Position numbers and translations under genes: made by a program. The notes below the pieces were generated by a model. It searched no databases. It was not told the DNA's origin and saw only the letters and a program-made list of their open reading frames with translations. Positions 23,346 to 35,513 of a stretch of 64,000 bases of DNA are shown one piece after another (position 1 is the stretch's first letter; every line of letters starts with the position of its first letter). Source of the stretch: Mariannaea sp. PMI_226 (Eukaryota; Ascomycota; Sordariomycetes; Hypocreales; Nectriaceae); contig JANFOG010000001.1 of NCBI GenBank assembly GCA_024336345.1, forward strand, positions 2,294,001 through 2,358,000, written 5' to 3'.

Positions 23346-24630
23346 ATGTCGTTCTCGTGCTGGCAATCCCTGCGTCGACAACAAACGACATCTTTCGGAG
23401 GGATCATCACTCACGCCTCGAGGAGGCTGACGACGCCCGCTAAATCGGGCAGTTGTTACGAACAGACCATTTCCAATTTAAACATATCTAAGAGCACACG
23501 AGTGATATACCAAGGTCAGTAGTCATGCGTCGGTTCTATCCCCAGTGGTCTATGAGGTCATCATCAAACTGTCCTGGTAGCTAACCGTTTCACGGCACAG
23601 GCCTGGGGAAAGCTGTATGTTCTTGATTTCTGTATCTGTTCTAACCTTGAATTTGACAGCCAGATTAATCTCAGAGTTGGACAGGCTTCGGTCAATGCTA
23701 AGGAAACAATCGAATATGGCACCAATATCGTCGGAGGTGTGTCGCCGGGCAAAGGCGGTCAAATACATCTCGGGTTCCCGGTCTTCAACACCGTAAGGGA
23801 GGCAAGTACGTGCCATCTAAGAATCGATTGATCAACTTCTCATTGTGTGTTCATATGTTCAGGCCATGGAAGTCGTCAAGCCACATGCAAGCTGTCTCTT
23901 CGTCCCCGCTCAATCTGCCGCCAAAGCCATTATTGAATCGATTGAAGCCGAGGTTCCACTAGTTGTCTCGGTGGCAGAACACATTCCCATGCATGACATG
24001 CTGCGTGTGCAAGAAGTTCTAAGAAGCCAATCAAAAACTCGACTAGTCGGACCAAACTGCCCGGGGATTATCGCTCCTGAGCAGTGCCGGATTGGCTTCA
24101 TGCCCTATCGACAGTACCGTAGGGGCTGTGTGGGGATCGTATCCAAGTCGGGTACGCTGAGCTATGAGGCGGTTGGCTCAACAACTGCCGCAGGTCTCGG
24201 CCAGAGTATTGTGGTTGGCATGGGAGGGGATCCATTGCCTGGTATGATGAAATGCGCGATATGTCACACTGGAGTAAAGAGTGCTAATCGAAGGACAGGA
24301 ACCACCTTGGCGGATGGACTCAAACTTTTCTTTGACCACGAGGAGACCAAAGGCATCATTGTTATTGGAGAAATCGGGGGAGAAGCTGAACTGGAAGCTG
24401 CAGATCTAATAAAGCAGTATCGTAAATCATCCAATCCTAAGCCAATAATATCCATGGTGGCCGGACAGACATCTCCAGCCGGTAGGACAATGGGCCATGC
24501 TGGTGCTATTTTGTCGTCTGGGGACGTCTCTGCTGCATACAAGGCAAAAGCTCTCCAAGATGCTGGTGCTATTGTTGTACCACATCCAGGTGTTATGGGA
24601 GCCATGATGAAGGAACTTCTAGAAGCTTAG
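23346..24630 (+). CDS. Succinyl-CoA ligase alpha-subunit-like protein (paralogue)
   Basis: Predicted 336-residue homologue of the TCA-cycle succinyl-CoA synthetase alpha subunit. Exons: 23346-23514, 23601-23614 (14 nt), 23685-23801, 23863-24241, 24299-24630; the sum is 337 codons. It starts with a basic, Ser/Thr-rich presequence of about 35 residues ([19 protein letters not shown]), typical of mitochondrial import. Then come the CoA-binding start STRVIYQG, the [16 protein letters not shown] block, [16 protein letters not shown], and the phosphohistidine loop [15 protein letters not shown] with its His intact. The intron after VRE begins with GC (GCAAGT), a recognised minor donor class, and it alone keeps the family spacing to [10 protein letters not shown]. 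The CoA loop is one residue short (GLGK for GxTGK), so the exon 2 borders are less certain. It lies directly upstream of a beta-like gene. Confidence 0.82.
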
Positions 24631-25321
24631 ACTTTTGCTTTCGACTCGATATAGGCCGAATTTGATGGTCTGCGGAAGAAGTCCATGGACGACTGTTTGA
24701 ATGGTGAAGATTTCAGTACTGTCCAAATAAATTTCCCAAATTTTGTCATTGCAATTAAGACACCATTCCATCCGAGTGTCCTCCTACCCTAATGTATATT
24801 TTTTACCAGGGCCAGTTGTTGCTTGATGACTCCATGACTAAGAATGAATCTGAATCCAACCTCGTGATGATGGCTTGACGGCCATTGCCGATCAGCCCCG
24901 CCCCCTCTGCGCACCTTTTTGGCACCTCCATATTGTTGTAAATAAAGACTGATAGGCGCACCATCTCGTCTCTATACGCGTTGCCAACATTTGAATAGAC
25001 TGTTTCGGTTTATAAATTAGCCTTAAATTTGTCTGCATCTTTTGCCATTGCCAACTTTCTGGGTCGCCACACCAGCCATGCTGCAACGCCGGACCAACAA
25101 GAGAGTAGAACACACTCCCACCACCTCCCCGTGGATAACTTGTTCAGCTGTTCCCGCTACTAATACAGTTACTGAGTACAGGTATTGAACCATATATATG
25201 GAAGAAGACATCTACATCTTCATACGCATCAATCTCAAGCACTACTTGAAAAAGTAGCGACACCTTTCGCTGAGATCTTGGCTGGTGTTTCCTCCCTCCA
25301 TTTAGCTAATGCAGTTCTTAG
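24631..25321. other. Spacer holding the unresolved 5' end of the beta-like gene
   Basis: Between the alpha-like stop and the first sure beta-like exon. It should hold the promoter and N-terminal exon(s) of the beta-like gene; an ATG at 25198 followed by IRINLKHYLKK is a candidate, recalling the HEYL start of the family, but no phase-consistent junction to 25322 was found. Confidence 0.4.
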
Positions 25322-26661
25322 GCCGGTATCCCTGTCCCTCAATTAAGAGTGGCCAAAACACTAGATGAAGCAAAGAGTATCTTTCGTGAGTTTGGTATGC
25401 GAGCAACAAACCTCGGTCTTTGAGGCTCCTCTTGTTAACGGTACATTGGTAGGCAACTCATACTTCATCAAGCCACAGTTCATCCAAACAAGTCATAATC
25501 CAAGATGCCTGAGTTCCGGTATCTCTACTGTAACTCACTTTGCCAATACTCCGGAAGAGGGGGTAAATGTAGCCTCAAAAATGCTCGGTCATGAGATTTT
25601 GCCGGGGTATCCGGCTGAAAGGCCTCACATCATTGACAAGATTGATATTCAAGAGTGCATCCCGTTCGACAGGAGCTTTATCCTTTCCCTAACTGTCGAT
25701 CGAGATAATTACTGCCCGGTTCTCGTATTCACTGAAGATGGGTCGATTATGAGGTCTCAGACAACAGAGCATTCAATCATCCAATACAGGTTTCCATTCG
25801 GCTTCTCCGAAGGGATTACCCCCGAGCTTATAAGGCTGATTACTCCTCGGTTGAAACTTCCAGGAAACAATCCCAAGAACTTGGAGCAAATATTGAGAGG
25901 ACTATATAGCATATTTGTTGAGAAAGAAGCAACAAACCTAGTGGTTGGCGACCTTGTTCGATGCTCAACTGGTGGGCATCTCATGTGCATGAATTCTCAA
26001 TTCACTTTTGATGATGCTGCCCAAAGCCGCCAGTCTGAGATTTTTGCTCTGAGAGACTATGAGCAGGAAGTGAGCGAGGAGGTAGAGGCAGAAAAGCACG
26101 GCCTTGTCTACGTCAGGATGGAGGGGAATATCGGAAACGTAGTCAATGGGGCAGGCCTGGCAATGGCCACCAACGACGCTATTAGCTTCTATGGGGGGAA
26201 GAGTGCAAATTTCCTAGATGCTGGTGGGAAAGCTACGAAGGAAACCATGTTGCGGGCCTTTGATATCATACTGCGAGATGACAGAGTCACGGCCATCCTG
26301 GTCAATATTTATGGGGGTAGGTGCTCCAAACTAGGAGTTTCAATTTTCAACGCCGGTTGGGGGGCGACACGCTAACTGAGTGATCATCCTCTCAGGCCTG
26401 ACTAGATGCGACATGATTGCAGAATCCATTATAGCAGCAGCAAGCGAGCTCGGGCCGCTGCGAGTCCCTGTAGTAGTTCGCTTGCAGGGTACAAACTCAG
26501 AGAAGGGGCTAGCAATGGTAAGTATGGATGGATCGGTTGGTATTAATGCTTCCACGACTAACCGGTAATTGTAGTTGGAGGACGCTGACCTCGGCTTATA
26601 TGTCGAGGCTGGGTTTGGGGAAGCGGCCAAGAAGGCTGTGGAGGTAGCAGTTTCGCCATGA
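25322..26661 (+). CDS. Succinyl-CoA ligase beta-subunit-like protein with eroded ATP-grasp site, 5' end uncertain
   Basis: Homologue of the succinyl-CoA synthetase beta subunit. Sure exons: 25322-25394, 25453-26316, 26396-26517, 26575-26661, in frame throughout (about 381 residues). It begins in [17 protein letters not shown], the usual first strand of the ATP-grasp fold; the true N-terminus lies upstream. The C-terminal half is well kept: [45 protein letters not shown] and [11 protein letters not shown]. The nucleotide-binding half is not: where the family has K.QVLAGGRGKG this protein has [12 protein letters not shown], the E(I/V)NPL metal site reads VVGDLV, and the downstream LD.K reads MNSQ. 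ATP or GTP use is therefore doubtful. It is the direct tandem partner of the alpha-like gene. It may be a decaying copy or a subunit with a changed role. Confidence 0.72.
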
Positions 26662-27107
26662 TGTGTAGTCTTACGTATAGATCAACTTGATCGAAAATGA
26701 GAGCTACCACCGGCTCAATTACTCTGCGTAGTCAATGAGATACATATGATCAGCTTTCTATAAATAAGAGGGCGTCGGGTTTGGTGACTGGGCATACTAC
26801 ACAAGGGTTGTTTATTCTCGTGCTATTAGCCCCAGCCACTATCAGTTTTTCTGATAAGTTGTGCTTGACTAAAATAGCCAACGAGAAATGGTGAGATATG
26901 GGAATCGAATACTCAGTACAGGATTATGCATTACCATTCGAGCAAGGCAAGCCAGTTTTGGGGGTGAGCTTAGTCAACCCAGTGGGAGGATTCTTCGCTG
27001 TCAGCATCCTGCTCACCGCAAAACACATCCATGGATGGAATTAAAGTCATCAAGTAGCTATTACTCAAATCAGTTGCCACGGTCCATATCTAAGGGGTTT
27101 TCTAGAT
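26662..27107. other. Intergenic, upstream of the HET gene
   Basis: No gene is seen. It contains the presumed promoter of the HET-domain gene and a short open frame running into its start region. Confidence 0.5.
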
Positions 27108-29283
27108 ATGGATGTCCTTCGCCAAATCCTAAAGCCAGGGTCAGCGAGAAGCATCGCGAACAGAGGTGGCTATTGTAACGCATGCGCTAAGATGCTATCC
27201 ACATCAGAAGGCATTAGAACGATGTGCACCTTGCCAGGCTATCGCCATCTCAATAAAGAAGAATGTCGGAAAAGTGCGGAGCGAGGTTGCACCCTGTGTG
27301 ACATCATCCTTCGCCAGGGATGGGAAGCCCGTCGTGGGCAGCCAGCCGGTAGCCCCCAGGTGGTTCAAGCCAGGAGAGCGAAGGAGGCCCAACCTCTCTA
27401 CTTTATTGCCAGGAGATTCAACAGCCGATGGAAGCCTCCGTCATTTGTTCCAGATCTTGAAGAGGCCTGGGATGGCAAGCTCAGTCAAGGCTACGGCGAT
27501 ATGGAGTGTTTAGATGGTGGGGTTATGTCACAAAAGGAAGACCCTCACCCGCGAAGAACATTCGACCATGTTGTTTCCTTGGTAATGATGGCCTCTCGGG
27601 GTAAGTTCATGTTTATATTTTGTTAGTCCACAAACAACCGCCCAAGCTGATCAGACGGTAGAAGATCCGGCGAGCACATACTTTCCGGCGCGAACGATTT
27701 GCGACAACTTTCTGCACGATCAAGTTATGGAAGAAGCAGCCAAATTTATATCGGACTGCATTGGAGGTCGCCATGAGAATTGTGTCTACCTTGGGAAGCC
27801 CCGACTCCCTACCCGAGTTCTGGACATTGACCCAAGCCTTGGCCCCATGCTCCGTCTCCAACCAACGACGAGCGACAGCCGAGAGAACTATGTCGCTCTG
27901 AGCTACAGCTGGGGGGGACCTCAGCCTCTTACCACGATCCAGGCCAACATTTCAAAACTCATGGCTGGGATCGATATTTCAGCACTGCCCCAAACGCTCC
28001 AAGATGCTGTCCATGTCACACGACGGCTCGGTGTGCGATATTTATGGATTGATGCTCTATGCATTATTCAAGATAGTGAACAAGATAAACTTGCCGAGAT
28101 TGGAAGAATGGGCGCTATATATCGGAATGCCACAGTGACATTGGCAGCATCGTATTCTCGAACAGCCTCAGATGGCTTCTTGAAAGCTTGTACAGACCAT
28201 AAACTGAGCTCGTCCTGTATTATCCCCGTGTCTCTTCCCGGATCGCCTCGGCTTGGTGAAGTGACGCTGGCGGTAGAAAAGGATGAGTGGCGAAGTATTT
28301 TCCCGGAGCCTCTCCGGACCCGTGGCTGGGCTTTTCAAGAAGCTATCCTCTCTCAGCGCCTCCTAATCTTTTCCAAGTATGACTTACGATGCCACTGCCG
28401 GTTTGAGCATGGAAGATCGCTGAATCTCGGAAACCTCGCTCAATACAATGAACCAACTCTGTACAATCTTGGCACAAGGCATTTTGAGCGTCTCGACTCC
28501 AACCTCAAGATGTATGGGGACAATTGGATGCAACCATGGTTCCTTTCAGACATGTGGGAGGCCATGCTCAGGGACTTCACGCTTCGGGCATTGACAGTGC
28601 CGGACGACCGGCCTCACGCTATGCAGGGGATAGCCAACGAGCTCTTACAATCTCGTCACTTGTCGAATAACATGGATAAAACCTATGTTGCCGGTACCTG
28701 GATGGCCTGTCTACCAGACCATCTGCTTTGGTGCCGCTTCCCTCATCCAGTTCTGTCTCCAGATGAATTCGGTTCCAGTACGCGATTACCCCCGAATTTG
28801 ACGAGATCTAACAGGGCGCCAACTTGGTCTTGGTGTAGTCTAGATTGTCCTATCTGGCTCAAACTATTTCGTTCCGAACAACCTTACGAGGGATTCTTGG
28901 TGATCAAGACTCCGTCACCGACGGGAGGCAACGAGCCGAGTGCGCTCGCACTAGAAATCGAGTGCCACATGCTCTGCCGCAGCAGAGACGAGTTCACCAG
29001 CGACAGGTCAGAGGCCAAACGTGTAAGAATTAGTATGGATCTTGATGTGGAAGAGCTGCCTCCGAATGTGGCTTGCGTCTACTACATGATGTTGGCCCAA
29101 AATGTCAAGTCGGATCAGTCTCGGGTTGATAGCCTGAAGTTCCTATTTTACGTCTCGGGCATTGTCACATACGAGACCCCTGAAGGCTATTTTAGACGCC
29201 TTGGGCATTTCAAGTGGAATGTATCAAAACCAGCCTCTGAAGAATTTGCCTTTGGTCAGAAACGAAGTGCAAAACTGGTATGA
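27108..29283 (+). CDS. HET-domain protein (heterokaryon incompatibility family)
   Basis: Predicted 709-residue protein with a HET domain, found in fungal non-self recognition and incompatibility reactions that lead to cell death. Two exons are proposed, 27108-27600 and 27647-29283 (46-bp intron, 710 codons). The N-terminal 170 residues contain a Cys-rich section (YCNACAKML, then CTLCDIILRQGW) that often precedes HET domains. The domain begins at YVALSYSWGGPQPL, continues with LPQTLQDAVHVTRRLGVRYLW and IDALCIIQD, the IGRMGAIYRNATVTLAA block, and ends near RTRGWAFQEAILSQRLLIF. The C-terminal half has no recognised fold. No STAND/NACHT partner domain or prion-like tail is present, so it is a stand-alone HET gene. 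The intron acceptor is the least sure part. Confidence 0.85.
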
Positions 29284-31491
29284 AGAGGGTAGATAATGTA
29301 ATCATCAAACAAGTGCTATGTTTGCTCTCGGGCTCTGAGTTGAGTCGGCGACTCCTCCGGGTTCGCGCGATTGGCCGGAGCACCAGAACGAAATGGCACA
29401 TTTTCCTTATGCTCCCGATGGATGCCTTTTAGTCGCCACGAAGGAGGCCTCCTCGGAATTCGCCGCTATCACGAGCAAAATCTCAATGCAATTCTCAGCT
29501 GTTGGAGTAAAGATTGTTCTTCTTACTGTTACAAAAGACTACCCTCTTCTCCAGATTTGATCGGCAATGAGGCACCCTGTGTATGATCGGTCTCCTCTAT
29601 ATCAACACCTATCATGCTCATCTCTTCACTAACTGCCTTTGGATTGCAGGTCTCTTGGGTGCAGGCTTCCGTGAAGCTCATTTGCGATGCAACCATAATC
29701 TCGTTTGGAGGCGATAACCAAGTCATTCGCAACGGATCCCTTCTTGTATTAGAGAACAAAATCGCTGCCATTAGCGAACACGGGGCTTTGTGAAATCATT
29801 CATGCAACCAATATGATATTTGTCGCTGTGGAAGGCCAAATACATACAGCTTGTCTTCCAAATCCACGCCAACATTATCTGCAATTCGCTAATTTATGGC
29901 TCTGTTTATCCCAAAATGCGAAGGTGCGACATCATTTCATGAAACTTCTGAACGAGAATATAGGTGTTCCACCCAACAGTCCCCCAGAAATATCAAATCA
30001 CTCGCGTTGTCGTTTGGGCCGAAGATTCCGTACTGCAGGGGAGCAGTTTGGGCGTTGTCTACTTTAGGAGCAACCCTTTTTTTTGGTTCTTTGTTTTGTT
30101 TTCTCGAATGGGCAGTCTATTTCCTCAGACTTACCCTTGATGGCCACAGTTATCTTTCATGCGAGCGTTGGAATACTATTTACATCCTTGCTGGAGGCGA
30201 GTTTTCCAGGGTGCAGTGGGCGATTAAGAGCCAAGGAGTCCATTCAAACAGATGAGATAGGAGCTAGGTAACTATGAAAGGTCTACGATATCTCTTTCGA
30301 TGCACATTCTACTTTGATATCCACAGTACGGTCTCGCTGAGGCATGGTTCATATTGTTTCCCCAGGGTAGCTGACGCATTGATGTCAGTCTGAAACGAGA
30401 AATCGAGTTGCGGAGCAGCTCATCCTTGATATCTCTAGTTTAAGGTAATATCTGACATTTTATTCTTTGGCCTCAAACAATGCAGAGCGATATGTAGGTT
30501 TATTGTTTTGGGGAGCTGGTGTTCCAATCCTGTTCCAGCAGCTTCGGTTTTCCATCCTCAAAGGTCAATTGATTGGAGACATGAACAAAGAGTTAAGCCG
30601 TATCTTCAAAGATTCTAACTACAAGACAAACACAAACCATGGAGTCATATGACACAATCTGCCTAGATACAGTCCAAGGTGCAGTAATGAGCGTTCCTAA
30701 ATTAAGAAAGTCAATGCATAACCACAAAATCTGTGCAAATAAGATTATTGATCGATGAATCAGTCTATCAACTTAATTGCTCACCCTGCAACCTCACTAT
30801 ATCATTTGGGTTATCAAAATGATAGCGATTCATGTGATATAATGCAGTTCTATAGTGATCAGTGGAAATGTATAGACTACCTATTGATTTTGACGAGAGC
30901 ATGGGCTTTGCATTGAATCCAACTTGGTAACTAAACATTTCAAATTGCCGTCTATTTTTCAACATTATTGTCAAGAATGTATTTATTTCTCTGCACATCC
31001 GGGCTCTTGTTACATAAGTCTCGCCGTTATGCTCATATTGTTGGTCAGAATTCATTCGACTCGCCGGTATTTGGTTTCTATGCATTTTCCATATGGGGGT
31101 CCAGGCCAAGCCCCCTATACCAACTTTCCAATCATCGACGTCTTTTTTACCACTTTCACGACTCAATTCTTCCCTTCAATTATGGCAAAATACTTTCCTG
31201 GATAGGAAATTATAGGCTATCGTTTTGTCGTCAGGTGGAGTCCCTGGCAGCCCCCTCACGTGAGGGGTAAAGCAGTACACTGCCATATATCATCAGTAAC
31301 CTGAATTTGAGGCTTCGATTGCTTGAGTAATCTCAAGTCAAGCATCTAGGCTTTGAGCGTATAGAACTGTCTTTCGGACCCTCCGAGGTTACGATTCTAT
31401 CAACACATCCAAAATCTTTCAGGAGTCCAACATTGATCTAGTCGTTCTCAGCCGCATTCTTGGGGCTTCACGGTATCCAACGCCTTCAGCC
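29284..31491. other. Intergenic region with possible gene remnants
   Basis: Between the HET gene and the amine oxidase. Apart from the amidohydrolase-like fragment, short open frames (29813-30271, 30467-30652) have no recognised family. It may be decayed coding sequence; I see no intact gene. Confidence 0.4.
29650..29793 (+). pseudogene. Possible N-terminal remnant of an amidohydrolase-type gene
   Basis: A 48-codon frame ending in TGA resembles the small beta-sandwich start of metal-dependent amidohydrolases: CDATIISFGGDNQVIRNGS followed by LLVLENKIAAISEHGAL. The expected next steps (the GFVDTH-like metal motif and the TIM barrel) are not found in any frame downstream. It looks like a truncated leftover, but the match is short and could be chance. 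Confidence 0.35.
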
Positions 31492-32969
31492 ATGACGGAT
31501 GTTCTTGACGTAGCTATTGTGGGCGCCGGCCTCAGTGGGCTGCAAGCAGCACTGGATCTCCACGAGGCTGGTTTATCGGTTACTATATTGGAGGCTCGTG
31601 ATCGCGTGGGTGGCAAGGTAAACACGATTCAACGACCAGATGGAAGGGGAAGACAGGAACTTGGGGCAGCATGGCTGAATGACAGTAACCAATCCCACAT
31701 TTGGGCTTATTGCGAGAAATTCAACCTCACGCCGGTGGTCCAGCGTATTACCGGATCGATTGCATGCCAAGACGAGCATGGCAACTCTCACCTATTCCCA
31801 TTTACTGGGATGCCTAAGGTAGATAAATTTGAAATTAACTCGCTAGCCATCGAAGGGCTTTCGCTCATAAGAGATGAACACAGTTCGATCAATCAGATAT
31901 CGATAATATCATTGACATTCGCAACAAGGTTGAGGAAGCGTCGTTAAATCCAACCACATTCAACCAACCCGACCGCTCTAAGCTTGACAGTATGTCTTTG
32001 GAGCAATGGCTTAAAGAAGCCGGCGCGGGCCACCGTGCCATGTTGACCGCTCGGGTCTGGTGCCGCGGGACTTTAGGCCAAGACCCCGGTGCCGTGTCGG
32101 CACTCTATTTTCTCGAAATCGCTCGCGGTGGGCTAGGAATTGTGAATTTGAGGTATGATGGTAAACATGGAGCTCAGCATCTCCGGCTACAGGAGGGTAA
32201 TCAAGCTATTCCTACTGGAATGTCCAATCTACTGCCTCCTGATTCGATTCAACTTAGCTCCCCAGTCACTTCTATCATTCAAGATGGTGAGCAGTTTTAT
32301 TGTGTAACCACGGCTTCTGGAGCCACCGTCAGGGCTCGAAGAGTTATTGTCAGTATCCCCAGCGTTCTGTACAAGACGATAACTTTTCAGCCCCCTCTTT
32401 CACCCCAGAAACAAGATTATACAAATGCGGCCCGGTATGGTTGTTTCGTCAAGTACATTTGCCTCTTCAAAAGTCCATTCTGGAGGCAAGTAGGTGCTTG
32501 CGGGCTTGCTCAAAGCTTTTGCGGACCCATCAACCATTGTCGTGACACATCAGTTGATTCCGAAGGCAATTATGCCCTAACTTGTTTCATGGTCTCTGGA
32601 CCAGGGCGGGACTGGCTGGCCCGCAGCGAACAGGACCGCAACGAGGTCGTCCTTCGGCAACTCGGATCTTTGTTCGGCGTAGGATACGAGACCGTGAAAT
32701 TCGAGTTTCTCGAGTCTATAACTAGTGGCTGGATGCAGGATCAGTGGGCTGGATGGGGCTGTCCCTTTGCTGGAATCCCACCGGGTACGGTCGGCCAGAG
32801 TGACGATGGCCAGCTGGTCAATGAGAAGATGGGCGGCCTTTATTTTGTTGGTACGGAGTTAACAAACGAGTGGCGGGGGTATATGGAAGGGGCTCTCAGG
32901 AGTGGGAAGAGAGGTGCCGCTCAGATATTGGCTGATTTGAGGTCTGAAGAAGGTCACAGGCTAAACTAG
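31492..32969 (+). CDS. Flavin-containing amine oxidase
   Basis: Predicted 470-residue FAD amine oxidase similar to fungal monoamine oxidase N, which oxidises primary amines to aldehydes, ammonia and H2O2. Two exons, 31492-31818 and 31884-32969 (471 codons). The intron restores MPKFDQSDIDNI at the junction and removes an in-frame stop. The N-terminal FAD motif is DVAIVGAGLSGLQAALDLHE followed by EARDRVGGK. RLDSM/KLDSMSLEQWL and the C-terminal block GGLYFVGTELTNEWRGYMEG with SGKRGAAQIL match the family. There is no N-terminal signal, and no SKL-type peroxisomal tail (ends HRLN). It is slightly shorter than MAO-N (about 495). Confidence 0.88.
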
Positions 32970-35513
32970 TCTTCGTCATGCAGCTTCGAGAGTTATTTAG
33001 GCAGTTGGGATGGTCTCATATAGACCCAGACCAACGGCGAAGCCGTATGCAGGTCGCACGCCGAGGTAGACAAGAACTATAGTGTCTTCATCTTAAACAT
33101 GGTCGTTTGTAAGGCCTTCGAAAGTAGAGCAACCCACACTCGCTTCTGAGGGAGAGTATGAGGAATCAAGCCTTCCTGTGTGAAGGGCCAGGATAAACGA
33201 AGATTTCCACAGATGCCATAGAGTAACGATACAACCTGGTGAACTCAACAAATTTGGACAATTATAAAGTCCTCCCTTCGGGCTTAATAGTCATGGCCTG
33301 ATCCTTGTGCTGTTTGGCATAACACAGCTCCGCAAGTCGATTTTGAAATTGCACTTCTGTGTTAAGTCATTATAAAGTAATCCACAGAAGCCTACTTACT
33401 ATGTCCACCTCGCCGGCTAGCCTTATAAAATAGTCAGCAACCATACTAGATTTATACCGCCATTGTGCTTATAATCGACTGCTCAGTCCCTAATTAGGTA
33501 TACGTACCCGGCCTTGCCGGTATCACGTCCGATGCCGTGTCTCAAACCGAACAACGGAGGCTTCAAAAGCCCAGATTAAGGCCTTTTTGACGCTGAAAGG
33601 GCCACCACTTAGTAAATGTTGTCAGGTGGCCACTAGAAGAGTGCTTGTATGCGATTGCCAGACCCTGGCGTTCACGGTCTGTGGATTCCAAGTGGAATGT
33701 TCTCTCGATGCTCGCATCCGATCTATTACTCATACATCCAGATCATGCAAGATAGTGATACTCTTCATTTGACCAGGCGACGTGCTGGGAGGGCTCCTGA
33801 GGGAATTATGGTCTTGGAATGAAAATCTCTTGCGTAATGTTTCGCCAAGAATAGAGAATGAACATCCCAGGTCCACCAGTGTCGCCAGGGGACGTTCATT
33901 TCTATTGGAAATTCGGTTTCACCCTGCATCAATAAAGGGATGAACCGAGTGGCGAGCCGGACAAAGGGCCGACTGAATACTGCATTTGGGTAGAAAGACC
34001 ATCATTGCAACCCTCAATGATCGGCAACCGCGAAAGTTAATATATTTTTTTATTTTTATCTCATAGTTGGTGCCGCACACACAATATTGAAAAGTAGAAG
34101 AATCGAACCGGCAGAGATTCTTCGAGAACACATCGTCGTTAAATCGGTAACCACCAACATGGATGGGAGTGAATGGGTGGTGTGAGTCGAGACACGGATT
34201 CGCAGTCGAGAACTACCAATTAGGATGGATATGAACCAATAATAGAGTGGCGATAGAGAATGACCATTTGTGCCTGATCATTAGGCACTTGGGCGCTATC
34301 GCCATCAATAGTTAGTGCTCGACTGCTCGACGTGGCTAGACTGTGAAGGAAGTTCGGCACTTGGGTCTGCTGATGGATTCATGTGAACAGACGCACGGTA
34401 TCACAGCCCGGACGCCGGATCTCACCCCGACCGTCGCCAACCCCACGGGGTTTGATGAGCCCTTTCACAACTGGGGTTTCCCCAGGTTCAAATCCACGAA
34501 ATGTGGAGGCTGATGACGGGCAGATCGGACTGTGGCGAGAGTGAAAAGCTATCTACAGATTACACAGATGCAGTTTGTGTATCTCGCGAGAACGCTAGAT
34601 CAGTTGGCGTAACCGATCAATGATCCCTCATTGTACGCCTATCGTGAAGATCCTACTTCTGCCACGCCCCGGACCAGCCGGCAGTACCGGGAGATTTAGT
34701 TAAGTGCATTGGTGCCTGTATGCAAGTTGATCAGATTGATAAGATAACTTCCCTCCCAGAATCTCGGTCTTTTGGCCGTTGATGCCGGGCCTCCCCTCAC
34801 TCAACTGGCAAAGCCCACACCCAATGGCGTTATTCTATTGTTTTGCACGAACCGTGGACTCCTCTCCTATCGCCTAACCCCCCCTCCCCCGTGGCAGCCA
34901 CTCGGTTTATGGCTGTTCTCGAATTGTTCTTAGTTCATGGGAAGTGCTCACCAAATTCCATCCCCTCACGTAGATTCCCATTAGTAGTCTCGATCCACCA
35001 TCCTGGGCAAATCGCACCATCTGAAATCTCAAGTGCCGCTGCGAAAAATAAATAAAAAAATCCCAAAGTAGAGACACGGCACCTTCGAACAAGGCTATCC
35101 CACAAAGGTATGCAGCATTGTCCCAGCGGTTGGCGAATCGATGCAGTGGCAGTCCGAATGGAGGAGGGCGTGGAAGCAATTTGGAGTGTTTCTAGCCCTT
35201 TTTCTGGGCTCCCTTGACCATTTTGAGATAGGAAGAGACAAATCTCGCATGAGTAGTGCGCGACCCCGGATATCGATGCCAGATAAGGAATGATAACAGC
35301 GCCACCACATAACGCGTCGATTTGGGGTGGCAGGCCGATAAGACCATTTTAGCGTCTCCAAGACCGTAATGCCGCTCATGTGAACGGCATCTTGTGCGTT
35401 TGGACCGTTGGCGTCGTCGGCCGAGTCCACTTCGCGATACCGGCGTGTGTTCTAGAGCCTCCACGCAGTGCATCCACGCAGTTTAGCTGAGGGACCCTGT
35501 TGCTTGTTCACGC
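32970..35513. other. Long intergenic region, no gene seen
   Basis: About 2.5 kb without a credible gene. A tRNA-like B-box sequence near 34485 lacks the pairing of a T-arm. The sequence contains several short frames, all without family signals. Confidence 0.5.

Noticed and set aside
23793..23862. GT donor (GTAAGG) for the third intron of the alpha-like gene
   Set aside because: It keeps the frame but deletes four conserved-length residues; the GC donor nine bases later keeps family spacing.
34470..34510. tRNA-like B-box (GGTTCAAATCC)
   Set aside because: The bases on either side do not pair into a T-arm and no acceptor stem or anticodon arm can be built.
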